In this document: positions 23,431 to 36,300 of the stretch, one piece after another
Numbering within the stretch: position 1 is the first letter of the stretch
Layout: the number at the start of each line of letters is the position of its first letter
Assembly: GCF_036711975.1 (NCBI RefSeq)
Contig: NC_091972.1
Coordinates: 7,073,001 to 7,137,000 of the forward strand
DNA length: 64,000 nucleotides
Reading direction: 5' to 3'
Source of the DNA: Onthophagus taurus
Taxonomy: Eukaryota > Arthropoda > Insecta > Coleoptera > Scarabaeidae
Notes under the pieces: model-generated
Databases searched by the model: none
Seen by the model: only the letters and a program-made list of their open reading frames with translations
What the model was told of the DNA's origin: nothing
Position numbers and translations under genes: made by a program

Positions 23431-26400
23431 TTAACGATCAATCGCATTATCTCCTTCACAAACGGGTACTTTGTAACTTTGGGACACACTGATTTCCGGT
23501 GTGTAATAATCAAACAATTTTACAATAGAGTCAACTCTATTTTCGACAACGACAGTTTCTTCTATCACAAAAGGTACACAAATTTCGTTCGAAGTTAATT
23601 TGTCAAAGTAAAAAACAACTTTGTCATCTATCAATTCGAATTTCTTCACTTCTAAAATTATTTAAAAATAGTTATTATGCTGGAAATAGTTTTGTGCGAA
23701 ATTTACCTTGAACACTTCCTCTTAATGCCAATAAAGATGCTTGATCGGGGACGTATCCAGAAGGCATAGAAACTTCTAAAAGTGCCATATTTGAATGTCC
23801 TTTGGCATTATAAGATACGCAAGGTTTTATTTCGAGTAAAGTGCACTGTTCTTTTTTGGTGGCTGATTTTGCAGTAACATTAAGTTTTAAAGCTTCAACT
23901 TTTGGTTTTTCATTTATATTAAATTTAACTGCAGCCTAAATAATTTTACTTTGTAATTAAAAAAAAAATAACGAAATAAAAACTTACTTGTCCAAGAACA
24001 CAACCATCTCCTTTAACTTTAACTTCAATTACTTCGGGAAATTCTACCAAAGGAATTTCCACTTTACTATCCCTAATTCTTTTTCTAATTTCAACATTCT
24101 TCTTTCCATTTTGTTTCGTGGACACGTCAATATCTAAGTTAGGTTGTTTCTTATTCACTAAATTAGCAAACCGAGACATTCCGTCCAAAGCAACCACAGA
24201 ATCTTGAGTTGAATAATATCCACCTTGAGGATTTACTTGGGTTTGTAAATATCTAACAACCGAACCAGCGTGACCAATGTTTTCGGGTGTCGCCGATTGT
24301 AATAAAGCCAAAAGACCATATCCGGCTACTTCAACATCTTGTGCACCCGAAAACCACCAACCAGTATGTTTCTTTTGCCAAAAGATTTTGCCATCTTCAA
24401 CATCCGCGGCATCTAATAAAGTTTTTATGTTTGCGTTAGCTAATTCTGGAAGATTCATCAATGATAAAGCATAAGATGAGATTGCCATTGTGTAATTATC
24501 TGACTTATCGGCTTTTGAAATACATTCTTTAATTTTTGAGTAAACTTCATCTGGTACTTCGATATTGGTTTCTTTTAAACTAACAGCTACGTATGATGTT
24601 AAAGCGGACGTTTGGTTATCTTTGTCGTTATCAGCACCCTAATTGAAGATAAACAATAAACTTCATTTAATTAATAATTATTTAAAAAAATATATATTAC
24701 CATTGGATGGAAAACATGCGAAACAAATTCAAAACAACCATTCGGATTTTGATGTCCCAGCATCCATTTAACAGCCTTATCAATAACCTCATCATCAATA
24801 TGAATGTACTCTTTCATTAATCGGAGCGTTCTAACAACAAACGCAGTGAGGAACATTGAACCGTTTTGGTCAGATTTACCAAACGCCGAAAACGAACCGT
24901 CTTCATGCGAATAACCCAAAATTCTTTGGTAACCAGTTTCCATATTTTTTAAAGCTTTTGCTTCAATTTCTTTGGTAAGCGCATCATTGGCTTTCAAGTA
25001 TCTTAAAATGTAGAGATTCGGAACTAAACCAGCCATTGTTTGTTCGCCACAACCGGATGGGACACGTAACCAATTATCTAAATTTTCAATAACTGGTCCT
25101 AAAATATCTGAACTAATCGTTATAGATCCATCGATGGTATCATTAACAACTCCTTCTGGTAAATCAATAGTCCAGGTTACGTGATCTGTTCCTAATGAGT
25201 CGTTAGCACATAACAAAGCACTTCTTACAATATCACTTGGATAACCTTCAGCTTCAACTTTCACTGTTTTGTAAATTAAATCTCTTTTTACGATAATCTT
25301 TTCATTTCCGCAATTTTCCGTTGCGTGAGGATCCATTTCCGCTGTTACGCTAACGTTTAAAACGCCAATTTTTAATCCTTTAATTTTATAAATATGGGTT
25401 GAACTGTCTCCAGCTTCAACACACATGCTAGTTGTTTTTTTATCAGCCCCATCGACTAATTCCATTTCATCATTATCGCCAAGTGTTAACCGAACCGGTA
25501 CGCTATGATTCATATAATTAAAAACGGCTACTGGAAGATGCATAATTTCCGTGTTTCTTTTAATGGAATATGGCATTAAAACGTCCGCAAAGAATGGTTT
25601 GAAAACGTTTAATTCAACAGTTGAACTTAAGCCGACTCCTTTCGATTTTGAAACGCATAAAGCTTTCGTCACCCAATTTGTTATACTATCTGGTGCTGTA
25701 CGTTCAATGACGGTTTGTCCTTCACTGCAAGAATTAAAATTATTTCAATTTGTGATTGCAAAAAGGTATAATTTGTATCTACTTTGCTGGTACTAAATCC
25801 CATAGGAATGTTTCTGGGAAATAAGTTCTTGCTGGTGAATTTGTGGCGCTGCCCCCTTCTCCTGCACTTTCTTTGTTCACTACTTCATGATCCACTACAG
25901 AAGTAGTTGTTAAAACTGGTTCTAAGGAAGCGACTTCTTCATAAGCATATTCTTGAAAACAGAAAAATAAAAAATACGTTACCTCTATTTAAACTAGGAG
26001 TTGAACTTGACATTAACATTATTCCATCAGATTCTGGACTTCTATTAAAAGCTGGTCCAGCAGCTGCAAAGGCTGTTTTTGTACGGAAAACTTTTTAAAT
26101 AAATTTCGTTATTCACCACCACCAAATTTTAAATACTCTATTTTTTTGATTACTTACCTATTGGGTGGTGTAGAAAAGTATGCTTTTCGCATGGTTTTGT
26201 CGTCAATTGTTGATTGGAAATAACGCCAACGTGTACGTTTTGGAAAATGTTACTAGCATCCGTTCCTGTAATTGGTCTCCAAACTGTCTCTCGAAGTTCA
26301 TAAGGCATTGGCACGGTTGTTGTTCCATTTGAAGAATCATTTACTACTTCTTCTTTACTTTTTTTCTCCTCCTCCAAATCTTTTTTGCTCATAACACATT

Positions 26401-29400
26401 GCCTTCCTTCATAGTAATAATAGGGATATCTTCCGTATTCAGTTGGACCCAAAATTTTATCGACGGTAAATTCATCCGGTGGTGATTGGAAAGTACTAGC
26501 TTTATCAATTCCAGTCAAAGCGCATAACGAATCTTTTCCCGTTGAGATTTTTAATGAAGCTTTTTCGGCAGGTTCTAAAGTTTCTTTATTCCATTTTATA
26601 TCAACCTAAAACAACAATTTAAATAAATTCAAAATTTAATTCTTGTTATTAATTCTTACCATGTTCGGTAAACATTTCTGAATATCAACATTAACTTCAT
26701 CGACAATAACTTCACCATTAGTAACATAATACACAAGTAATTTCGCTTGAGTGTAAATTTTACCATCAAGTTTCACTTTGATTTCAAATTCACCAATTGG
26801 AACATCATCGCTTTGAATGAATTCGTGTTCACCTTTGAAAATATTTTTGAAATTCTTCGGATTAAATGTTTCACCTTTTGCTTGCACATCAACATGTCCG
26901 GTTTTCACAACATCGTATCGCGATATAAACTGTAAATATAAAATATTGTTTTATTTTATTAAAATTGAAATAAATTTAATGACGTTAGTTTACCATATAA
27001 TTAAATGTTATCTTTTCGTCTTGTTTAATATGATTGAGTGTATAAAATACTTTAAAAGTGACATCTTCACCACAATGTCTTGGTAAATGTTCATCAACGA
27101 TTTGTATGCTATTGTTGCTATTAGAATAAGAAGGGGTTAAATACATTGTTGGAGAACTTTGGTAACGTCGAAAATCTTCATCATCCTCATTAGTATTAAA
27201 CTTGGGTAAAGTTGCCTACAAATTTTTAAATAAATTTATAATGAATTAAATTAATATTGTATTTTTCGTAATACTTCAACATAAACTTGTCCTTTTGAAA
27301 ATTTTTTTAAAGGAGGAATTGTGAAATAAACATTTTCGCTATTATCCATAACGATATCTTGACAATCGGTAATTGTTGCATTAGAATCCCAGGTGTCTCT
27401 GTGTTTATAACATATTTTCAATACTTTTCCATTCAAATCCACCTTTCTATCCTTAACATTTAAAGTACCCTGATAAGGTAATCCAGGTTTTAATGCCGTG
27501 TTTGAATAATCAAAATAAACGCGATAAGGTTCCGTGTTCATATAAATATAACCATTTGCATTTTGTGTTTCTTCCGTTCCTTGTTCCGTTACACTTCCGG
27601 ACACATCCAAACTGAAATGCCTCGATCTGTTTATTTCCAAATCTTTCACAGGTACATGAAGTGTTACACATCCATTTTTCAGCTGTAAATTCACAAAGAA
27701 AATGTTTATTAAAGTAAATTTGATAGATAGAAATGTTTACCTCTTCTGATTTACTAACAGCAGTTGCTTCAACATTATTCCTATAAAAATAATAACTAGC
27801 TCCTTTAGCTTTAATTACACCAACTCCTTTAACAGGACGTCCATAAGAATATTTCGCGCAGATTTTAATATCGATGGTTTTATCATCGATGTAGAAATTG
27901 TTTGGATGCTCCAACGTAGTTTGAAAGCGTGGTAAAACATAAGCCTCCACTTGGAAACCAAGGTGAGCGGTGTCATTAATATTTAACGACCAATAACCCT
28001 AAATAAAAGAAAATATAACTAATTATTTAAGAAAAAATTCAAAGAATTTCTTCGAAATGTATTTTTAGGTGATATTGGTAAACATTAAGATTAAATAACA
28101 AGTCTGGAGTTCTTGATAACGAAGAAATAAATTATCCCATTGGTTTAAGATAAAGTAAAGATGCCGAGGTTATCTTCCAAATTTTAGTTGCTATACACTT
28201 CTAAAATTATCATAAAGCATAAAAATAATTATTTTTTGTTTTACCATTGGAGCGCTGTCTTGTAATTGATACTCCAATTGAGCTAAACCATTAGAAGTAG
28301 TTATATTTTCCCACACTTTAACTTTATTTCTTTGAGGATTGAGTAAAGTTGCTTTAGAAATCTGTTAAAAAAATTTAAAAAAAATAATTTCCATTTTACG
28401 TAAAAGTAAAAGTAGTTAATTACAATTTTATCAATTGATGGTGTCATATCAAAGTCCAACGCTAAAATTCTAATTTTGATTAAATCTTCAGGTTTGTATC
28501 GTCCTCGATCCGTTTCCACTAAAAGAATGCTTGATGTAGAAAAAATTGTGATATCTTCTTTTCCGGTTTTTTCGTATGTTTCGCCATCAATTGTTAATTG
28601 AATTTTTAAAGCATCTCGATTTTGGATATATCTTTCAGATTCGGATACTTTTGGAACGTCCAATTCAAAACATTGATAATCTAAAAATGTATGAAGAATT
28701 ATTAACAATTCTAGATCAAGTATTTTAATTATATTATCTTTTAAGAAAAATATTAGAAAACGCCTAAGAAAGGAAGCAGAAGACAAATTGGAATTTGGGT
28801 TCTACTTTTCGTTCAATAAAAATATAATATAACGCTGAATTACAATTAAAACTAGAATTAACACTAGAGTTAGAACTCAAATCATTCGAATTTAACCGTA
28901 CGTCTCTTAAGACGCACGGTTAAGACCTTTTTCCTAGCAAAACTTATCCTTTGCAAAACTACCCAATGCCTGTACTATTAAGCTATATTACATATAGTAA
29001 TCTATTACTATATTCATATATTACGAGTTATATGAAACTCCCGGTATGTATAAAAATGCAAATTTAAAATTAGAAATAAATAACGCAATCTATTGTAAAA
29101 TAGACCACCGCCATGGGAATATGCTGCCAATGAGGATATTTAAAACTTTTCTTAAGCAACTAGGTATATATATATATATATGTATGTAGAAATATTGAAT
29201 AAGAAAGCATGGTTAAGCAAACTTAACAACATTGTCTTGATCCAAAAAAATTAAGAAGATATTGAAACTTGGAAAACTAAAAGTATGATTCGAATACTAT
29301 CATAATAATATTAAAATCGATTTAAATTGTATTCATTATGTAAACATTATAGAACTATGTATAATAAATAATAATAAATGAAATTATAATATATTAAAAA

Positions 29401-30139
29401 TGACATTAATTTTTGACAATGACAGTGTATTTGAACTGTCACTTTTGACATTTCTTTCGTTTTATCTCGTGATTGTTACCAAACGTTTAATATTAATAAA
29501 ACTTTTAAAAAAATTTTTGGAGTGACGTCAAAAGTACAAAATAATTATTAAATAACGATGTGTGTCACGGTTCTTTTTTTAATTTAGGAACTTCCACATA
29601 ATCTACAAAAAAAATCTCATGAATGAATTCAACGCGCATCATGTTCTTTTTTTAAGGTCAACAACGAAAGTTTTGTTGTAAAAAGAACAAAAAATCACAC
29701 ACTCAAATACAATCCCATCAAGGTTAATAACAATGCTTGAAGTTAAATCAACAAAATAATAACGTTGGTTTTAAACAATATTGTTAAAAAAAGAATAAAT
29801 CGAATCGGTTTTGAAATGTGTTTTTACCTTTTGTAACATCGAAACTATTTTTGCACTCATTTCCGTTACATTTATTTTTCGTAAATGTAACATCTAATTT
29901 TGCCGGTAATTTAGCATTGTTTAGTGTTAAACAACCGGTTACTTTTCCTTCCGATATCATCGATTGTGGATAAGTAAAAATATATTCAAATTTCTCTTTG
30001 GTACTATAAATTAAAAAAAATTAATAAATAAATTCAATTAAAACAGATTGTTTTGTGTTTACTTCGAATTTTCAGTTTCATTCTCACACAGCACTAACCC
30101 CACTAACATTAACAATTTACACAGTAGTAACGACCTCAT
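23431..30139 (-). CDS. Thioester-containing protein of the alpha-2-macroglobulin/C3 family, complete (TEP-A)
   Basis: Fifteen exons on the minus strand: 30063-30139, 29828-30003, 28424-28680, 28245-28361, 27741-27998, 27275-27682, 26994-27215, 26660-26929, 26158-26605, 25983-26090, 25783-25951, 24701-25724, 23988-24638, 23707-23935 and 23431-23651. They sum to 4635 nt, 1544 residues, in frame throughout. Signal peptide MRSLLLCKLLMLVGLVLC. MG domains and a variable bait-like region lie near residues 620-830. RTYFPETFLWDL follows, then the thioester motif GCGEQTM at 1061-1067 (Cys1062, Gln1065), an alpha-helical thioester domain, and a macroglobulin-type C-terminus. His1176 in SHVFHPM corresponds to the catalytic His of C3/C4B, 114 residues from the thioester Cys (116 in C3). 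Secreted opsonin-type effector by family. It lacks the Cys-rich tail of many dipteran TEPs. TATA-like TATAAAAT lies near 30200 on the minus strand. Confidence 0.93.
28835..28925. repeat. CTAGTTCTAG palindromic repeat, copy in TEP-A intron 2
   Basis: Contains ACTAGAATTAACACTAG, a GCTGAATTACA core, and the palindromic end CGTACGTCTCTTAAGACGCACGG. It matches the family described at 6760 and 13860. It lies in the intron 28681-29827, which also holds a TATATA microsatellite at about 29165. Confidence 0.6.
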
Positions 30140-31861
30140 CTTTACTTCGATGTCGAAGAACTCAGTCAAACTGAGTTGAAACCGGCGAATGCAAGGCTAT
30201 TTTATAATTTTATATGAGTATAAACAAATGTTTAAAAGAGGTGGACAAACAGGACCGGTCTCATATTTAAAATAAAATCTCCTTGAACTTATACAAAAGA
30301 ATAACACCAAATCGTCTCAACATTATGTTAATTATTATTATCCAATTAAAAACAAATTAAAAATCGTTTTGAAACGTTTATAATGTCGTAATCGTCCACC
30401 TTTGTTACAACTAACAAGTAAATACTAATTTTAATATTAATTATCTTTTCTATGTAATTAAATAAAAAGGTTTTAAAAAAATACCTGATGTAAAAAGTAA
30501 GCATCAGTATTTTATAGTACGGATCTGTTTAATAACAATTACTACCTAAATGACCACATACAAAATCAAAAATTCCGACGACGTTCTTTTACGAGATTAC
30601 CCGTTTCTTGTAAATAAACATAAACATTGATAAACGAGAATTATTGGAAACGTATATGACGTACTTAACTCTTCTAGGAGACTTATACACGAGAAACTTA
30701 TTTACATAAGAATAAGAACTGGTTTCGTGATGTCTCAACTCTCTTAAGATCGAAAAGAAAACGTTCCTGGTAAAATCAGAGTCGACCTTCAAACTTCCCG
30801 ACATTTTTAACAACCTTTTGACACGTTCTGTTATCAAGTGCATGTTCTTGGAAATTCAAAAAAATATTGCTTATGGGAAATTGAAAACAAATGTGTTTAC
30901 AGATTTTCGCTGTTTTTTTTATTTAATACCTCTTGTATGTTGCAAAAATAAACATGTTGATGACATTGAAACCTTTATTATATGGTAATGAATTTTTAAT
31001 CACGATTTTCTAATTAAATTAAAATTTACATGTAAGCCAAAGAAAAATAAATCAATCAGTTACTTTCATTCAAATTTTACCTGTTCTTGTAAACTATTAA
31101 ATCAATTCTTATTTGATTCTGACAAACTGATACTGTTTTTGACAAACAGGAATGCATCCCTAGTCGAAAGTAGAAGAAGAAGAAGTATTTAAAAGTATTT
31201 AAAGTTTTGTTAGTTAATAACGCAACCTAATCTAAATAACATGATCATATTTTTTAAGGAGTCTATAAAACAGAGTAAATTTTTAAATCATTATCAACAG
31301 CCAAATCGTAGCTCCAAAAATGATGTGATAACATCGCTTGCTTCGTTTCTCTCTGGATGAGCCATAATGTATTTTAATCTATCCCATTGATATACACCGA
31401 GTATTAGTAAATAAGTGGATATTTGTAAATATTTTTAATTATGGCTATCTCGCGGCCGGAAGTATAAACATGTTAGTGTTTATAAACACTAGTCGACAAA
31501 GACAGGTGGTACAGCATATACTTGGGATAAACAAACGTGTATAAAAGTCTTGTAATGGCTCATACAAAGACGAGCGAAGTGAACGACGTTGATAGATCGT
31601 TGGAAAAACCCAACAAAATTCACTGTAATTAAGCAATAAAAAAAAACAGTAAAATTTTAGATGGCGCACATAATCATATAGTTACTTTGGTTACCTATCT
31701 TGTTAATAGCATAAAAAGTTGAAAACTTGGAACTAAAAGAAATTCAGTAGTCTCTCTATTATATTGAATTAGAAGTATTCGGTTCCAAGGATTAAGAAGA
31801 TGTTGAGTTGTAATACATTTAATCTTCACTATTGATTATGTAGTTAAAAAAAATAGGTTGT

Positions 31862-32095
31862 TATATTTAGTTCTCGCCGTCCTTCACAGGGGACGTTGAG
31901 CCGTCGGTCCCGGCACCAGTCGAACACCTCTGGTGTCGTTAGTGGTAGTTAGCCGCCTTTCCTCCTAAGGGGATTGACCGTGTGATTAACGATCACACGT
32001 CGGAAAAGGCGCACCGTTACGAAACTTCTAGAAAGAGGAGGCCAGGGCTCGATTTGAGATGTAGCGCCGTTGAATTGATTGATACTTAGTTCTCA
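31862..32095 (+). mobile_element. GC-rich retroelement remnant (LINE 3' UTR or SINE)
   Basis: This block stands out by base composition: it contains GACGTTGAGCCGTCGGTCCC, many CG dinucleotides and a short ATTGATTGAT run at its right edge like a retroelement tail. No frame. Its type resembles 3' UTRs of insect non-LTR retrotransposons, but I cannot name a family. Confidence 0.4.
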
Positions 32096-32269
32096 GCTGC
32101 ATTGTCTGAAAATATTGTGAATTCATAAATGAACTGATTTAAAGTTTAAATTTACTTCTAAGATAAAAAAAAATCTAAAGGCATTATAGATCTCACGTTA
32201 TGCCTTTAAACTTAGTTATTATAGGATCGTTTTCTATCAATATATATGTTACTCTTTCTGTTATTTCTA

Positions 32270-32770
32270 AACAATTATTAACTGTTTAAGAGTTAACAGA
32301 GCTGGAAAAGTGTTTTCGTTATTTCCATAACTGTCACTGCATTCATGATTATGATCAGTTACTAAATCGGCCAGCTCTTTGTCTTTCAATTCAGAATCAT
32401 GTGACTCAAGTTGCTCTTCAATATCTAACAGTTGTATGGTGGTCACTAAAACTATTCTTTGATGTGCCAACATTTGGTCATATTTTCTTCCAGCAATGTT
32501 GTAATTTGTCCAGAATTGTGGTAAAGTCTTTAGCCACCTTAAAACCAGCAGCAATTTTTTCATTTGTGGACAAAAAAAGTTCTTGAAGACATTTTTTTTC
32601 AAAAGGCTGGTCTCATCTGCATAACCTGTGGGACATAACCACCATCTTAAACTATCCCCTTTACAGATCCTTAATACAGCTTTGCTGCCTCATCGGCCGA
32701 AGCAGACTCGTCCATCAATTTCAAATGGAAAAGTGTGATGATTTTTAAATTTCTCGAACCTTTACTTACG
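32270..32770 (-). pseudogene. Tigger/Jerky-type (pogo superfamily) transposase relic
   Basis: On the minus strand, split over frames, DESASADEAAKLY is followed by GGYVPQ and then KKMSSRTFF. This is the transposase order ASADEAA, then GYxPxQVFNADETGLFWKKMPSRT, around the first catalytic Asp of the DDE domain. The ADET motif is distorted by frame changes. A 111-codon frame (32267-32602) covers part of it in a shifted register. Inactive DNA transposon. Confidence 0.5.
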
Positions 32771-33349
32771 ACAAATGGTTTATAAGAGGTATCGTTCATA
32801 AAATTGATAGCTTTAGCTCTAATGAAGCAGAGCTTAGAATGGCTCTTTTTTAGTTTGAACTTGTTCTTTAAATCATTTTCTCTTTTTTTCCGATAATTAT
32901 GAACACTTTTTAATCCAAATTAGGCGCTAATTAGGCAACATTCATAAGCAAAATAGAGAACACTTTATAGTAGTGCCCTCTATCGTCAAATAGATCTTGA
33001 TAAAAATTATTTCGTTTGCCTCGTTGCAAATCGGTCCAAATTTATAATTTCAAAAGATATAAGATAAGATTTTAGTTCGAAATTTTACTTTTACTTATTT
33101 TAACACACATCAAAATTTTTTCAAATTTTAAAATGATTTTTATCACTAATATAAAATAATTTCACTAGATGGCGATATGATCATATGTTTTTGACAAACG
33201 TCAAAATTTCAACACAAAACCATTTTTAACCGTATTTGTTTAATCCAAATGCGGTATTTACTTAAGTTTATGTAATTAAATTTGGAACAATTAAAACTAT
33301 TTTAATGCTGTGATAAACTACAACCAAAAAAATATTCGTGTGTGATACA

Positions 33350-36300
33350 ATGCCGAAGTGCTTTTATTACGTACTTTTTCTGGTATGGTTCAGTTTCTCA
33401 ATCCTGTCCCATAACCTCTTATTTCACAGCGGTTTTTTGTTAACAAAGAAAGCTATCGAGAAAGTCGCCGCTTGTAATTATAACGAAAAGATTAATAAAA
33501 ACTCGGTTGGAGAGGAACGATTTCCTGATAAATGGAGCGAGAAAGATTTTTCGATGTGTTTAGACCAAAAAGCCAGGGTATTGTTGGTTGTTGTTGATGC
33601 ATTTCGATATGATTTTAGTCTTTATAATGAAAACATTACGAATCCTTTACCTTATGAGAACAAAATACCTGTTATTAATGATGTACTAAAATCGAAACCA
33701 GAATCTACAAGATTGTTTAAATTTGTTGCTGATCCTCCAACAACAACAATGCAAAGATTAAAAGCTTTAACAACAGGAAGTTTACCTACGTTTATTGATG
33801 CTGGTTCAAATTTTGCTTCAACAGCAATAAAAGAAGACAATTTTATTAATCAAATAGTTATTAATAATAAAAAAGTTGTTTTTCTTGGTGATGATACTTG
33901 GTTGGGATTATATCCAAATCAATTTCTTCGACAATATCCTTTTCCATCATTTAATGTTATGGATTTAGATACTGTAGATAAGGGAGTTAGCAATAATATT
34001 TATGAAGAATTAAAAAAGGAAGATTGGGATTTATTAATTGGACATTATTTGGGAGTTGATCATTGTGGACATCGATATGGACCTAATCATAAGGAAATGG
34101 CAAGAAAATTAACTGAAATGAATGAAGTTATTGGGTAAAAAATAATTAACCTATATTTTTTTTTAAATAAATCTAATTTAATCTATTTTTAAACTAAATA
34201 ATTGATTTGAGACCATTTCAATGTTTATCAAAAAAAATGTTAATGTAATTTTGATATTTGACAGTTGCTAATCTAACTTTTTTATTTTTTTCTCATACTA
34301 ATTTCTTCTACCGAAATTTGTGAAAATTAAATATAACGATTTTTTGAAAAATAATGAAATGGTTTTAATAAGAATCAAAAATGCTTTCATTTGATACCAA
34401 ACATGATATAGGTATTTGGGTTCAAAAATTAAAAAAAGTTAGGTTAGAAACTGTCAAATGTCAAAATTAAATATAACGATTTTTGATAAATATTGAAATG
34501 ATCTTAATAAAAATCAAAAATGGTATAATTTGATACCAAACATGATATGTTTTGGTTAAAAAATAAAAAAAAAAGTTAGGTTATAAAACTGTCAAATAAT
34601 CGCCATTTTTTTCTTTTTTTTGTAAAAATTAAGATATCTCAATAACGGTTAGAGATAAATAAGTCGAGTTTGGGTTCATTTTAAAGCATTTTTAATTTTC
34701 TGTCCAGTTATGTTAAAAAAGAACACCTTTATAACTAAAATTTTTTTTTCTTTATATTTAATTTTGACATTTGACAGTTTATAATCTAACTTTTTTATTT
34801 TTTAATCACACTAAATTATGTTTGATATCAAGTTAAAGGAAAGGTTCTTAAACTAATTTCTTCTACCGAAATTTGTGGGTAAGAATAAAAATGTTCGGTA
34901 AGAAACTGTCAACTGTCAAAATTAAATATAACGATTTTTTGAAAAATAATGAAATGGTCTTAATAAGAATCAAAAATGCTTACATTTGATACCAAACATG
35001 ATATATTTAGGTTCAAAAATTTAAAAAAATTAGGTTAGAAACTGTCAAATGTCAAAATTAAATATAACGATTTTTGATAAATATTGAAATGATCTTAATA
35101 AGAATCAAAAATGGTTTAATTTGATACCAAACATGATATGTTTTGGTTAAAAAATAAAAAGAAAATTAGGTTATAAAACTGTCAAATAATCACCATCTTT
35201 TTTTTTTGTAAAAATTAAGATATCTCAATAACGGTTAGAGATAAATAAGTCGAGTTTGGGTTCATTTTAAAGCATTTTTAATTTTCTGTCCAGTTATGTT
35301 AAAAAAGAATACCTTTATAACCAAAAATTTTTTTTTCGTTATATTTAATTTTGACATTTGACAGTTTATAATCTAACTTTAACCAAATATATCGTGTTTG
35401 ATATCAAATGAAAGCAATTTTGGCGGAATTTACGATGATTGTTAGTAGAAATAAAATTAAAATTAGAAACTTGGAGGTTATAGGCATAACGATTATTTCT
35501 TTTAAGGAAATTAATTGCTGAATTACCCGACGATGTAATTTTAATGGTTATTGGAGACCACGGAATGACAACAACAGGTTCAAAAATTTTTATTTTATTA
35601 CATCCAATTCAATTATATTAATTTCAGGAGATCATGGTGGTGAAACTGACATGGAAATCCTTTCAACTCTTTTCATCCACTCAAAATTTCAATTAAACTC
35701 ACCACAAACTCCCCAGTTAGATTCTGTAAATCAAGTTGATTTAATTCCAACAATATCAATAATATTAGGCGTTCCAATACCGTACAGTAATGTAGGTTCT
35801 TTAATTTTAAATGCTTTACCATCATCGATTTCTTGGCTCGAATTGTCAATATCTCTTTGGATGAATGTTAAACAAATCACTGATTACGTTTTAGATTATT
35901 CAAAAATGTCGGATGTTTTTAATGCGGAACAATTAAAAGAATTAACATGGAATTTTGAACAAATATCTCTAGATCGTTTGAATATCAACAAAAATAATTT
36001 TAAAATATTTTCAGAACAAGCGCTAAATTTTATCGATAATACACGAAAAATGTGTCGAGACGTTTGGGTTGAATTTAATCCTTTTTTAATGGCACGTGGT
36101 TTACTTTTATTGGCAGTTATTTCCGTTTTCGTTTATAACATTTTAGAAGGGGTTAAAACGTCTTTGTATGATTTTTGTCGAAAAATTTCTTTCGCTTTAT
36201 ACGGAAGTTTGTTTTTATCGATTATAATAGCTTATTTTAGTTATAATTTCGGAATCGTTGATAATTTATTAACATCCTTTATTTTTATATCCGGTTTTAT

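Larger units (their letters stand above)
30140..33349. other. Intergenic region between divergent TEP-A and PIGO
   Basis: Mostly AT-rich. 30140-30250 is the TEP-A promoter. A minus-strand frame at 30589-30843 has no features of a gene. 31862-32095 is a GC-rich retroelement-like block, and 32270-32770 is a Tigger/Jerky-type transposase relic; both are listed separately. The PIGO promoter must lie just before 33350. A CGTCAAAATTTCAACACA-type repeat word near 33200 recurs in PIGO intron 1. Confidence 0.5.

Noticed and set aside
30589-30843. Minus-strand 84-codon frame upstream of TEP-A
   Set aside because: No splice partners, no domain, no conserved-looking composition; likely chance.
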